Below, piece after piece: positions 38,797 through 49,020 of a DNA stretch of 64,000 nucleotides; the first letter of the stretch is position 1, and every line of letters starts with the position of its first letter. The DNA is from Nostoc sp. KVJ3 (lineage in GTDB: Bacteria; Cyanobacteriota; Cyanobacteriia; Cyanobacteriales; Nostocaceae). The stretch covers positions 1-64,000 of the forward strand of contig NZ_WWFG01000008.1 in NCBI RefSeq assembly GCF_026127265.1, written 5' to 3'. A program made the translations under genes and the position numbers. The notes under the pieces are model-generated. The model was not told where the DNA came from. It was given only the letters and a program-made list of their open reading frames with translations, and searched no databases.

Positions 38797-39064
38797 GGGT
38801 TTTTGTACAAACCCTCGAAAAGGAGGATTAGGATTTTTATGACTGAGAAGCGGCAGATTTTCTAAGATAACGTCTCATTATTCCTTAGACTTTGAGAGAA
38901 TTGTATTTTGAGACATAAAAAGAGACATGATTTTGGTATGTCTCAAAAAGTACAGTTTCTGAGACACGTTGGTGGGAAAAAGTTTGCTGACAAGGATTTG
39001 AAGGTAATAATGCCAAACCTCGTTTTTGCTATTCCCCCTTTTCGAGGGGACGTATAAAAAACCC
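38797..39064. repeat. MITE-like element with related ends
   Basis: The left end (38797-38838) contains the exact 34-bp string of repeat copy A. The right end (39021-39064) is a divergent reverse complement sharing CCCTCGAAAAGG on the minus strand. The interior has several GAGACAT/TGTCTC motifs in both orientations and no gene. Confidence 0.6.
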
Positions 39065-39120
39065 AACCATTGTGACTAACAGATGTAAGATAAGCATCAG
39101 TGCTAATTTTTATAACAAAA

Positions 39121-41108
39121 ATGAAAAGGTTGAGAGAACTCGCATTAGCTTGTGTTGTGATCGCTGCTTTGATCAATATGAATCTCAACGTTCAGGCAAC
39201 GTCCAAGCGGCTGATTACCCTAGACGATCTCTCTGCTGTCCACCAAGTCAGCGAACCGCAAATTTCTCGCGATGGAGCCTGGATAGCTTATACGGTCGAG
39301 AGTACCGATATCAATAATGATTCTGTCAACAACCATATTTATATGACTTCGTGGGATGGCTCCCGCACCCGAAAATTAACTAACAGCAAAGATAGCGAAA
39401 GTTCCCCTCGTTTCAGTCCCGATGGAAAGTACCTGACTTTTCTCTCCAGTAGTCAGTCCAAGAGTGGAGGCAATCAAATTTGGCTGCTGAACCTTACCGA
39501 TGGAGAAGCAGAAAAGATTTCAGATTTTCCAGGAGGTGTTTCTGATTTGGTTTGGGCGCCCGATGGGAAACGACTAGCTGTAATCGCCCAAGATCCACCG
39601 CAAGAAACTCGGAACGGACAAAAGACCGCGCAGCCAATTGTCATTGATGGCTTTAAAGGATATCTCGGAAAAAGTCGCCAACATCTCTATGTGTTTGACT
39701 TAGCAACTCACAAAGCAGATATTCTGGCACCAGGTGAGTTTAATGAATATTTGCCCGAATGGTCTCCAGATGGGAACAAGATTGCTTTTGTCAGCAAGCG
39801 TGGTGTTGATTTTCATCGCCATAACAATTGGGATGTCTACACTATCGTTGCCCAACCAGGAGCAAAAGTACGTCAAATAACTACCAATGAAAGTCCCAAT
39901 TGCGATCCCTCCTGGGGTAGCCGACCTGTTTGGAGTCCAGATGGGAAGTTAATAGCCTACCTGCAAGGAGGCCCTCAAAAGCTACTTGAGTACGCCGTTT
40001 ACCATCTTGCGGTTATTCCAACGGAAGGAGGTACTCCACGTTTGTTAACCGCAAATCTTGATCGCAATGTTGTTAAGCCACGCTTTACATCTGATGGCAA
40101 ATCAATTCTGTTTTTGCTGGAAGACGATGGTAATGTTCACCTCGCAAAAGTACCAGTAGCAGGCGGCAAGATAGAGCGATTGCTAGCTGGACGTAGAAAT
40201 ATCAGCGCCTTTGACTTCGGGGGTGACGATAGGATTGCCTTGTTATCCTCAATGCCACAGGAACCGAGTGAGGTTTTCACCCTCAAAGGCACTCAACTGC
40301 GTTCAATATCGCACCAAAACCAGGAATTGCTTGTCCAACTTCTATTAGGAACCACAGAAGAAATTAGTTTCAAGAGTAAAGATGGTACCGAAATCCACGG
40401 TTTCTTAGTCAAACCACCAAATTTTCAACCAGGAAAGAAATACCCAACACTCCTTCAGCTTCATGGTGGCCCAGTCGATCAGTACACAAACCAGTTTATG
40501 TTTGACTGGCAGATGTTTGCAGCTCACGGCTATGTTGTCGTTGCAGTTAATCCACGGGGTAGTTCGGGACGGGGTGAAGCGTTCTCAAAGGCTATTTACG
40601 CTGACTTTGGAAATAAAGATGTCCAAGATGTCCTTGCTGCTGTTGACTACGTTCAGGCACAAGGGATAGCCGATCCATCTCGGTTAGGAATCGGTGGATG
40701 GAGCTACGGTGGTATGTTAACAAACTATACTATCGCCCAAGATACCCGTTTCAAAGCTGCGGTAAGTGGAGCTAGTATTTCCAATTTTTTGGCAGCATAC
40801 GGTAACGTGTTTTCTGACGTCGAGCCGGAACTGGGCGTACCGTGGAAAACCTCAATGCTTGGCTACGAGTTTCCTTTCCGTTCCTGCACGCCGACCGAAT
40901 TGTCACGCCAACACTATTTCTGAGTGGCGATCGGGATACTGTTGTTCCGTTGCATAACTCCGAGCAGATGTATGACGCACTCAAAATTTTAGGGGTTGAG
41001 ACTCAATTGATTATTTATCCTGAGCAATCCCACGGTATTAGCAAGCCGAGTTACCAGCGCGATCGCCTACAACGCTATCTTACTTGGTATGATAAGTATG
41101 GGTTATGA
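39121..41108 (+). pseudogene. S9-family prolyl oligopeptidase-like exopeptidase, frameshifted
   Basis: ATG 39121 starts a signal peptide (MKRLRELALACVVIAALINM). A seven-bladed propeller of PD40-type repeats follows (SPRFSPDGKYLTFLSS, LVWAPDGKRLAVIA, PEWSPDGNKIAFVS). The alpha/beta-hydrolase domain has oxyanion LQLHGGPVDQY and nucleophile Ser in GIGGWSYGGML. At about 40848 one G is missing in CCGTGGAAAACC; the correct frame (ENLNAWLRVSFPF) carries on to 41108 and contains catalytic Asp in LSGDRDTVVP and His in EQSHGIS. The broken product lacks both, so it should be inactive. Rebuilt length is about 662 residues. Confidence 0.88.
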
Positions 41109-41320
41109 GCATCATGGTATCCCCTTGCCGCAGTATTTGGGGCAGATATAGCGTAGCTGACACCAGGGGCAAGTAGTATAAAAACTCAGCTTGTAGTATA
41201 CGATAACATAGCTAAAACCCTTATTCTTTCATTCCAACATTGTGGTAACTTTGGTTAATTGAAAGCGATAATGGTTTAAATATTTTCAGGTCTATCGATA
41301 GCTAAAGAGCATATACAGCA

Positions 41321-41665
41321 ATGCTTCCAAACTTACTTTGCCCCTGGTGGTTAGCAGGCAAATCGTTCAATGGCAGCTTCAGCTACGATAACTCGACCTT
41401 GAAAGGCATTGGAGTTGAAGAGTTGGGAGTTACTCAGGGATTAAAGGCTTGTTTTAACTATCTTGGACGTAACTATAGCGAGAGTGATGATCGTGACTAT
41501 CCTACGTTCCCGAAACTAGTTTTTGAGAATGGCAAAATCAAACAACTAGACTTTTGGTTACAACCAGAAAAGCGCGTTGTCTGGTGGAATTTACCTGGAT
41601 GGGAAGTTAAGTATTCCCAGCGTCAAGCTTCTGCCCCTACCATTCTAAATTGCCAAAAACGCTAA
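41321..41665 (+). CDS. Hypothetical protein
   Basis: A 114-codon frame (MLPNLLCPWWLAGKSFNGSF...PTFPKLVFENGKIKQLDFWLQ...WWNLPGWEVKY). Trp/aromatic-rich and composed like a real protein, but the family is unknown to me. It may be the tail of a larger gene since no clear ribosome-binding site precedes it. The 245 bp after it hold a cyanobacterial dispersed repeat and no gene. Confidence 0.4.
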   Translation: MLPNLLCPWWLAGKSFNGSFSYDNSTLKGIGVEELGVTQGLKACFNYLGRNYSESDDRDYPTFPKLVFENGKIKQLDFWLQPEKRVVWWNLPGWEVKYSQRQASAPTILNCQKR

Positions 41666-41910
41666 AGCTATACCTACGGTGAGCTACGCTAATGCACTTT
41701 ATTGGTAGTGCCAGCGTAGGCGCAGCCCGTCGTAGACACTGACTTTTCCCGTTAAGTCTTGAAAGGCTTGCTCACAAAGGATTTAGGAGACAGCATCGCA
41801 GATATGGTATAGTAATTGAAATTGGGTGCTAAAGGTGAAGAGCAATGCTGGACTGATAGTAGAAATCGCCCCAAGTATCATCATAAAAGCTCACTGCCTT
41901 ATCATTAGTG

Positions 41911-42936
41911 TCAACCGAGTAAAATTTTACTTTTTTGCTTACGGCTCAGTAGCTTGCTTGCTCCTAGCGTAGCCCCAAATGCCAACACAGCTAGCGTCAT
42001 TCTAGGTTCAGGAATAATAGTGCTGTCTTCAGTGAAAGCTAAAAAGCCAGCCCCATTTAATCCACCTCGACCGGCAGGGATAAAGGTGTCAATAAAAGCT
42101 CCTGTCTTGCCGTCGTAACGCAACACGTTGTTACTATTTAAGCCACTAACATAGAGGTTTCCATCAGGGCCGAAGACTGGCTTGAGAGGATCGTTAAGTC
42201 CCCCACTGCCAGCAGGAATAAAGGTGTCAATAAAAGCTCCTGTTTTTCCATTAAAGCGCGAAATATTGTTACTCACAAAATTAGCAACATATAGATTGCC
42301 ATCTGCTCCAAAGGTCAAACCACCAGGTTCTGAACCTTTTGCCTCTGTAGCAAAAGTGTCAATAAAAGCTCCTGTTTGTCCGTTGTAGCGAAGAATATTA
42401 TCCGTTAGAACACTACTGACGTAGAGGTTATTGTCTGAACCAAAGCTCAAACCAAAAGGTGCAGTGAGTCCGCCGCTACTTGAAGGAACAAAAGTATCAA
42501 TAAAAGCTCCTGTTTGTCCGTTGTAGCGGAGAACACTATTACTAGTGCGGCTGTTAATACTGGTAACGTAGAGGTTGCCATCAGGCCCAAAAACTAAGTC
42601 TTCAGGTGCATCTAGTCCACCACTACCGGAAGGAACAAAGGTACTAATGAAATTCCCTGTTTTCCCGTCGTAACGTTGGATACTACCGTTCAAAATACTG
42701 CTTACATAAAGATTATTATCCGGCCCAATAGTTAAACCAGTTGTTCCCTGTAGTCCTCCACTACCAGAAGGAACGAATTCATCAATGAATTCTCCCGTTT
42801 TTTCTTCGTAGCGCAGGACGGAGTTATTGTTATAACTCCCGACTAAAAGGGCTGCGTTAGCTCTTGGGGCTATCCACCCTAGCAATGCGAAACTTATCAG
42901 TGGGACACCGATCTGACAAAAATTGAAAAACCTCAT
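41911..42936 (-). CDS. Exported beta-propeller protein with PEP-CTERM-like signal
   Basis: A 341-residue protein. The signal peptide (IGVPLISFALLGWIAPRANA) is followed by six repeats of about 45 residues of the form LRYNGQTGAFIDTFVPSGSG then GLTFGPDGNLYVSS, an NHL/SMP-30-like propeller. The C-terminus has PEPRMTLAVLAFGATLG, then a basic tail (SRKQKSK), the layout of a PEP-CTERM exosortase sorting signal. It would be anchored or processed at the cell surface and may contribute to the extracellular matrix. It stands alone in reverse orientation. The near-identical DNA of the repeats makes copy-number change plausible. Confidence 0.85.
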   Translation of the reverse strand: MRFFNFCQIGVPLISFALLGWIAPRANAALLVGSYNNNSVLRYEEKTGEFIDEFVPSGSGGLQGTTGLTIGPDNNLYVSSILNGSIQRYDGKTGNFISTFVPSGSGGLDAPEDLVFGPDGNLYVTSINSRTSNSVLRYNGQTGAFIDTFVPSSSGGLTAPFGLSFGSDNNLYVSSVLTDNILRYNGQTGAFIDTFATEAKGSEPGGLTFGADGNLYVANFVSNNISRFNGKTGAFIDTFIPAGSGGLNDPLKPVFGPDGNLYVSGLNSNNVLRYDGKTGAFIDTFIPAGRGGLNGAGFLAFTEDSTIIPEPRMTLAVLAFGATLGASKLLSRKQKSKILLG

Positions 42937-43191
42937 AATTTTGTTAGCTAACAGAACTATAATGACTTAGTATAGTTAATCATACATTCGTAACATTTCT
43001 GTTATTAATTCAAGTTGCTAGTTACGCAGATAAGCAATATTTCAAAATAGAGAATATAGATTTATTTTTGTCAATATGTCTATCAGTAGAAATAAATATA
43101 CTAACAGAATATAGGACTCATATTTGATTTTTGAAAAAGGTTAAAGGGAAAAAAACCTTATATATTGAGCCTTCCAAAACTACGATATTGG

Positions 43192-43298
43192 CTTACAGCG
43201 CTTCCGGCTATTATGCAATACAGTTTTCCTCTTGCCCCTCTCCTATCATAGCTTTCAGCTTTGAGGATGTACCTCATAGCCGCCGGAAGTGCTGTAAG
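43192..43298. repeat. MITE-like element with imperfect inverted ends
   Basis: CTTACAGCGCTTCCGGCTAT at 43192-43211 pairs with ATAGCCGCCGGAAGTGCTG... at 43276-43298, allowing a three-base bulge and one mismatch. The 64-bp interior is noncoding. The intergenic region 42937-43343 holds nothing else I can support. Confidence 0.55.
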
Positions 43299-43382
43299 GG
43301 GGCAATACTTGGGTCATAGTGGCAGCATAGTGCAAAGGGTGAAATGAGCCGTGATACCCCTGACCGTCTTATTGTTATATCC

Positions 43383-45058
43383 GAATGGCACTAAGAAAAG
43401 CGGAAAGCCTTATCAATTAAGCCGTTTGCAATTGATGACGTAATTCATGTCTGGGCTTGGTCAATCTGGGGTAAGCTTTGGGGCGGCGTTTGGTGACTCG
43501 TGGTTCGCTGCGTCCAGGACGGTCGGGGACAACCTTGTGAACAATAATTTTCAGCAAACTACGATAAAGTCGGATACGTTTTTGAGAGTGAGCAGTTTCT
43601 AATTTAGGAATAAAATTCAGTAAATGATGTCGAGTACCTTGAAGCGATAAACGATTTGGAGGAGTATTGTAAGTAGTCCCAGCCGACCACATTAAGCTCC
43701 GAAGTAAATTATAAGCCAGTAAATACACATGAATTTCTTTACGTATCATTGAAGGTGTTTTACATCGGAGAATATCCATACCCAAGGTAGTTTTTATATG
43801 CCTCAAATTCAATTCAACATCCCAACGTTTACCGTAAAGTCCAACAAATTCGAGAGTAGAATAAGAAGATTTATCTAAAAGAGTAGTAATTAAGCTGACT
43901 TGTTGAGTGCGAAAACCAGGAATAACAATGTAGTAGTAAATTTCTCGCACAGTTATGGCAGAAGGTAGAGCTAAAAATTCATCCAAGCTCAATCCTTGTG
44001 GGCATCTTTTAGGCTTATACCAAGTAACAAGCTTGTCGCAATCGCCAACAATTTTCCCTTTTCGCATGGTTGTTGTCCGAGATTGATGCTTACGAAATAC
44101 TGCATCACAACCAAGTTTAGTAATAGCAAACATATCAGCGTAAGCGCAAAACGCTCTATCCCTAAAAGCACATCATTTGGTTTAAGAAAACTGTATAGTT
44201 TTCTTGCTAATTTGATATCATGAGTGTTCAGAACATCGATGCACAAAGCAACGGTAGCTCCTGTTATTAAACTGAATATCACACCAATTTTGGCAATTGG
44301 AAAGCCACATCCGGGCTTTTGGCTACTGGGCTGAGGGTATTCTTTTTGATTCTCTACAGTGTCAGGCATCGAGACAGTTGACCCATCTATTACTTTGACA
44401 TTTCGACCACACCATAAATATTCTGTTGCTACTTTCTGTTCTAAGCTTTGTGCCGAGAAATTGAAAAGTTTTTCTAATAACTTCTCTGGAAGCCTTGCCC
44501 TAGCTTGGCAGTAAGCACTGGTATCTGTTGAAGGGACTTCTACTTCTTCACCAGCTAGATGTGCAATTATTTTACTCACAGCATTATTACAAGTTTTATC
44601 AGTATCCAGCACTTGTGATAAAAATGCCCATAAAGTTATTAATGGGTCAAATAACCGCTTTTTATATTTAATTTTTAGCTCCGAAATTGCAAGGCTTATC
44701 ACAGACTCTGGCAATAGTTCTTTAAAAGGTAGTCCCAAACTTTGGCTGAATTTATCCTTGAGGATTTCTACTCGTAGTGTCACAGTAGTATTTATGATGT
44801 TGGCTTGCTCGTATCAAGGAAAGTATTTCATGAACGAGTAAGCTTTTCCTACCTAAAAAATTTTTGGACAATCAGTACATCTAACTCCACTGTCTTTGTC
44901 AGGCACAGCGATGGCGTACTCACCATGAGTCAGTGGCGATCGCATCGCAGTACCACAGGATCAATCGCATTGCTCCCTATCTGAACTTTCACTGTTCAAT
45001 AGCTTTAAAATCTGTAGTGCCTATCCCGCATAGCTTAGAGCTTTTCTTAGTGCCATTC
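43383..45058 (-). mobile_element. IS4-family insertion sequence, copy 2
   Basis: The element is 1676 bp with the same GAATGGCACTAAGAAAAGC ends as the copy at 23.1 kb, flanked by an 11-bp duplication TTGTTATATCC at 43372-43382 and 45059-45069. It has diverged visibly from copy 1 in both coding and noncoding parts. Confidence 0.95.
43417..44783 (-). pseudogene. IS4-family transposase, frameshifted
   Basis: Homologous along its length to the 464-residue transposase of copy 1. One base is missing near 44158 (CTATCCCTAAAAGC versus CTATCTCCTAAAAGC), which turns VLLGDRAFCAYADM into VLLGIERFALTLIC and loses the second catalytic Asp frame. The downstream frame holds the YGKRWDVELNLRHIK signature intact. 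The element still has both ends and may be moved in trans. Confidence 0.92.
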
Positions 45059-45215
45059 TTGTTATATCCTTTATTCCAAATAAGCAGAGAAAACTGGACA
45101 AAGGGAAAGACACAGACAAAATTCTGTCACTGGTGAATGAGGAATTTTTGAGTGCTGAAGGCTACCGCAAAGCGAAATCTGAATAGCGATCGCTCATTTA
45201 CAATCATAAAATTTG

Positions 45216-46673
45216 TCATGGTGCTTGTGCTTGGGGCGATAACAAACCAATGCGAGCTAAAATCTCGCTGCTCACTCGCTCTCCTGATTCCAGTGCCGAT
45301 TCCATCCCACCAGATGCGATCGCAGTATGTTCGCCTGCAAAGTGAATTCGCTGCCAGGGTTTAGCCATTTTGTCTTGAAAGCGCCGGATTTGTCCGGGGG
45401 CAAAGTGGGAATAAGCGCCCAGAGCATAGGGATCGCGTCCCCAAGAAACAACGTGCAGAATCTCGACATTTTCCTCTGTTCCAGGGCGAATTCGCGTCAG
45501 TTCCGAGGTAACATATTTGGTTAATGTGTCTGCACTCATGGCATCCAACTGTTTGGCATTAGTTCCAGTTGCCCAGGAGACTAAGCTTTGCACCCACCCC
45601 TGCTTGTCTCGAACCGGCAACACACTTTCAAGTAGTGAGTCTGTCCACATCATCGGCGGATAGCCATCAGTTTCCCAGAATGGATGACCAACCTGAAAGC
45701 GAATCTGTGTCACTGCTGTGTAGGGCAATTCCTGCACCGCCTGTGCCTGTATCTTTGGTAATGGTGGGGTAATTTCTACCTGGCGCAGCACCGAAAACGG
45801 CAACGTCACCACCGCATAATCAGCATCGAATTTTGAACCATTTGAGCAGTAAACTTTTACACCTGTTGCCTGAGAACGAATCGACTCTACCACTTTGTTT
45901 AGCTGCACAGGAGACTTGAGAGAGGCTGCCATCTTTTCTGGCAAACGACTGTTACCACTCTGAATATGCATTGGGTGCTGGCTGCGAGTTTGGGCGCGCT
46001 GGTCATTCCGTAATGCCCATAGTGCAGAGGTAGTATTTATACTGTTGAATAGAGAAGCGGGATTAAAGTCGATTAATCGTAAAGCTTCATTTGAGGCACC
46101 TTGAGCGCGGAGATACTTGTCTAGGGGAATATCTATATCTGAATATTTCGACTTGATCCAAGCATTCGCATTTTCTAGGGGATTGTGTTTGCGGAGATAA
46201 TGACTCAGCAATTCTTGGGGAAGCAGAGAGTGTTCGCTCTTTGCTAAGTGATTGGCGGCAGAAATAGCCCAGTCTTTGGGCAATACTGCTTGCCCTCTAA
46301 TATACAGCAGCGATTCCTTGTCTAAGCCAAGGCTTGGCTCAGTTGGGACTTGCAAGCGTTCAGCCAGTGCTAACAAGCGTCGATATCTTTCGCTCAAAGC
46401 TTGTGCCCCTGCTTCTGGCTTACCGGGGATATCATCTAAAGTATGGACGCGACCACCGACGCGATCGCGTGCCTCTAAAACCGTCACAGACAAACCCTTG
46501 GCTTCTAACAACAACGCTGTATATAAGCCAGACAGACCCGCACCAAGAACCAGCACTGAAGTCGGCTTACTTGCCGCCACCACTTGCCCAGATGCCCGAC
46601 CCATAACCAGTAATGCCAAGGCTGATTGGCTCACTCCCCATAAGAATTCGCGGCGATTCCAGCTTTTCAACAT
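45216..46673 (-). CDS. Tat-exported flavin amine oxidase
   Basis: A 485-residue flavoprotein of the monoamine/L-amino-acid oxidase family. The N-terminus is a twin-arginine signal (NRREFLWGVSQSALALLVMG) with cleavage near AAS. The FAD motif VLVLGAGLSGLYTALLLEAK and ARDRVGGRVHTLDD follow, and the C-terminal FAD contact is RIHFAGEHTAIASGGMESAL. It would oxidatively deaminate an amine or amino acid in the periplasm, giving ammonia and hydrogen peroxide. It diverges from asnB across a 361-bp region. Nitrogen release next to an amidotransferase and an HpxZ-like protein is suggestive but not proof of a pathway. Confidence 0.88.
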   Translation of the reverse strand: MLKSWNRREFLWGVSQSALALLVMGRASGQVVAASKPTSVLVLGAGLSGLYTALLLEAKGLSVTVLEARDRVGGRVHTLDDIPGKPEAGAQALSERYRRLLALAERLQVPTEPSLGLDKESLLYIRGQAVLPKDWAISAANHLAKSEHSLLPQELLSHYLRKHNPLENANAWIKSKYSDIDIPLDKYLRAQGASNEALRLIDFNPASLFNSINTTSALWALRNDQRAQTRSQHPMHIQSGNSRLPEKMAASLKSPVQLNKVVESIRSQATGVKVYCSNGSKFDADYAVVTLPFSVLRQVEITPPLPKIQAQAVQELPYTAVTQIRFQVGHPFWETDGYPPMMWTDSLLESVLPVRDKQGWVQSLVSWATGTNAKQLDAMSADTLTKYVTSELTRIRPGTEENVEILHVVSWGRDPYALGAYSHFAPGQIRRFQDKMAKPWQRIHFAGEHTAIASGGMESALESGERVSSEILARIGLLSPQAQAP

Positions 46674-47034
46674 TATGTTCTTATTCCTTTAAAGTTTTGA
46701 GTGCCAACTTCCGGCAATGTCAAACGACAGCTACTTGCAGACTTTTAAAATCCTATAGTATAACCGCTGCTAACGTGCTCCACCTGTATAAGTAGCCTCA
46801 TATTGTTTTTATGTCTGAGTTGTCAGTACTTGCAATAACTAAAATATCAGCATTATTACAGCCTGATTTAATATATCCTGTGATCAGTAAGGGTTATCGC
46901 AGTGATTTTTATTGAATACTTTTGGCTATTTTCAGAATTTTTAAGTAACTAAAATTGATTCTAAAAATAGATAAAAGCCTATTAAATAGCAAACCCGTTT
47001 AATCTAAATTAGTCTCAAATAATGGGTGTATTTT
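46674..47034. promoter_or_regulatory. Divergent promoter region, amine oxidase/asnB
   Basis: A 361-bp AT-rich region between divergent genes. Promoters for both must lie here; I see no operator I could defend. Confidence 0.35.
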
Positions 47035-48960
47035 ATGTGTGGCATAGTGGCCTTTTTTTCCAAAAAGGAAGCAATTTCCGAATCATCTTTGAGACTAGGT
47101 ATTGATTGCTTGAAGCATCGAGGCCCAGATGGACAAAAATTTTGGATTTCTCCAGATAGACGTGTTGCATTAGGACATACACGACTTAGTATTATTGACC
47201 TTCAAAACGGAGATCAACCGATTGCCAACCAAGATGAAACTCTACATATCATTGCCAATGGAGAGTTTTATGACTTCGAGCGTATACAGCGTGATTTGAA
47301 ACAATGGGGATATCAGCTAAAAACTAACTCAGATACTGAGATAGCCCTGCATCTATACAGCGAGTTTGGCACACAATGCCTACATCATCTGAGGGGTGAG
47401 TTTGCTTTTATCATTTGGGATGAACGTAATGATTTACTATTTGCAGCACGAGATCGTTTTGGCATCAAGCCTCTGTATTACAGTATTTATAACAATACTC
47501 TTTATCTAGCGTCTGAAGTCAAAGCTTTATTTGCTGCGGGTGTCCCAGGTTCTTGGGATCATGAATCTTTTTGGCAAGCTGAGTGCGGCATCTTCGCTCC
47601 AGACCGTACTATGTTTGCTAATGTTTACCAAGTACCACCAGGCTATTTTCTGTTGGCATCTCGTTCTGGAATACAACTGCATCGTTATTGGGATTTTGAT
47701 TATCCGCTGATTAATGATTCCTTACCTCAGTACAAGGCAGAGGATTATATTGAACAACTTCGCCATACATTAGATGAAGCTATCCAATTGCGTTTGAGGG
47801 CTGATGTGCCAGTTGGCTTTTATCTCAGTGGTGGTCTTGATTCATCTACAGTTTTAGGGATGGCAGCACATCATAGTTCTTCTCCCATTCAGGCATTTAC
47901 TCTTGCTTTTGACCATGAAGCTTATAACGAAGAACCACTTGCTCGTGAAATGGCAGCACATACTGGTGCTAATTTACAGACTATTCCTATTCGCCAATCG
48001 GACTTAGCTGAACATTTTGCCGATTCTATTTGGCATTGTGAAATGCTATGTAGTAACGCCAGCACAACTGCAAAATATCTGTTAAGTCAAGCGGCGCGAG
48101 ATGCAGGTTATAAAGTTGTACTTACAGGTGAAGGTTCAGATGAAATATTTGGAGGCTATGCTCATTTCCGCCAAGATATGTTGCTCCAGAATCAACAAGG
48201 ACAAGATGAGCAGACAGTAAAACTTTTGTTAGAAGAACTGAAGTTAAAAAATAAAGTTTCAGTAGGATTATTAGCTGAAAATATCTCAAGTCAAGCTTTA
48301 AATGGTGTTCAGCGTTTGTTAGGCTTTGCCCCTGCTTGGATGCAGGCTTCATCTGAGGGATATCTCAGGTCGGTTCCTTTATATTCACCAGACTTTCTTG
48401 CACAATTTTCACACAGGGATGTTTATCGGATGTTTTTTAATCAGATAGATGTACAAGAACAACTGAAGGGAAGGGAGCCTGTACACCAATCTCTCTATCT
48501 GTGGTCTAAAACTATCTTACCTAATTACCTTTTACGGATGTTAGGTGATGGTGTTGAAATGGCACATTCCATTGAAGGGCGGCTTCCTTTTTTGGATCAC
48601 AAAGTTGTGGAATTAGTTTGCAATATGCCCGTTGCACTCAAGATTCGTGGATTGACTGAAAAATATGTACTAAGAGAAGCAGCAAAGCCGTTTATAACTG
48701 ATACGATGTATAACCGCCAAAAGCATCCATTTTTAGCCCCACCTTCAACTTTCAAGCCAAATGAACCTCTACAGCAACTTGTCCAAGATACCCTGCGGAG
48801 TTCTTTGATGTCTTCTGTACCTTTCTATAATCATGCAGCAGTAATTAATTTGCTTGACCAATTACCAACAATGAATGAAAGCCAACGTATTTCCATCGAT
48901 TTAGTTTTGATGAAAATGCTGAGTGCTTGTGTTCTTCAAGAAAGGTTTGGACTAACGTGA
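47035..48960 (+). CDS. asnB: Glutamine-hydrolysing asparagine synthase-like amidotransferase
   Basis: A 641-residue class II amidotransferase. Start at ATG 47035 leaves Cys2 as the N-terminal nucleophile (MCGIVAFFSK); the GTG at 47026 would not. The glutaminase domain has LKHRGPDGQ, GHTRLSIIDL and IANGEFYDFE. The synthetase domain has the ATP PP-loop FYLSGGLDSSTVLG near residue 265, LTGEGSDEIFGGY, and HSIEGRLPFLDHK. It transfers ammonia from glutamine to an aspartate-like carboxylate; stand-alone AsnB paralogues also amidate natural products. The HpxZ-like gene follows after 60 bp. Confidence 0.88.
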   Translation: MCGIVAFFSKKEAISESSLRLGIDCLKHRGPDGQKFWISPDRRVALGHTRLSIIDLQNGDQPIANQDETLHIIANGEFYDFERIQRDLKQWGYQLKTNSDTEIALHLYSEFGTQCLHHLRGEFAFIIWDERNDLLFAARDRFGIKPLYYSIYNNTLYLASEVKALFAAGVPGSWDHESFWQAECGIFAPDRTMFANVYQVPPGYFLLASRSGIQLHRYWDFDYPLINDSLPQYKAEDYIEQLRHTLDEAIQLRLRADVPVGFYLSGGLDSSTVLGMAAHHSSSPIQAFTLAFDHEAYNEEPLAREMAAHTGANLQTIPIRQSDLAEHFADSIWHCEMLCSNASTTAKYLLSQAARDAGYKVVLTGEGSDEIFGGYAHFRQDMLLQNQQGQDEQTVKLLLEELKLKNKVSVGLLAENISSQALNGVQRLLGFAPAWMQASSEGYLRSVPLYSPDFLAQFSHRDVYRMFFNQIDVQEQLKGREPVHQSLYLWSKTILPNYLLRMLGDGVEMAHSIEGRLPFLDHKVVELVCNMPVALKIRGLTEKYVLREAAKPFITDTMYNRQKHPFLAPPSTFKPNEPLQQLVQDTLRSSLMSSVPFYNHAAVINLLDQLPTMNESQRISIDLVLMKMLSACVLQERFGLT

Positions 48961-49020
48961 GTTGACCACCTTGCATAAGAGTGCATAATCAAGCCATATC
49001 ACCCAAAATTGGTAATAACA

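Larger units (their letters stand above)
43344..45186 (+). pseudogene. Small ORF interrupted by IS4 copy 2
   Basis: Removing the IS and one copy of its 11-bp duplication joins ATG 43344-43382 to 45070-45186 and gives one 51-codon frame: MSRDTPDRLIVISFIPNKQ then RKLDKGKDTDKILSLVNEEF and LSAEGYRKAKSE. AAAGGG precedes the ATG. The charged helical composition looks genuine but I do not recognise it; it could be the end of a longer gene. Confidence 0.45.

Noticed and set aside
42050..42830. CRISPR-like regularly spaced repeats
   Set aside because: The regular spacing comes from coding repeats of a beta-propeller protein; intervals are conserved sequence, not unique spacers.
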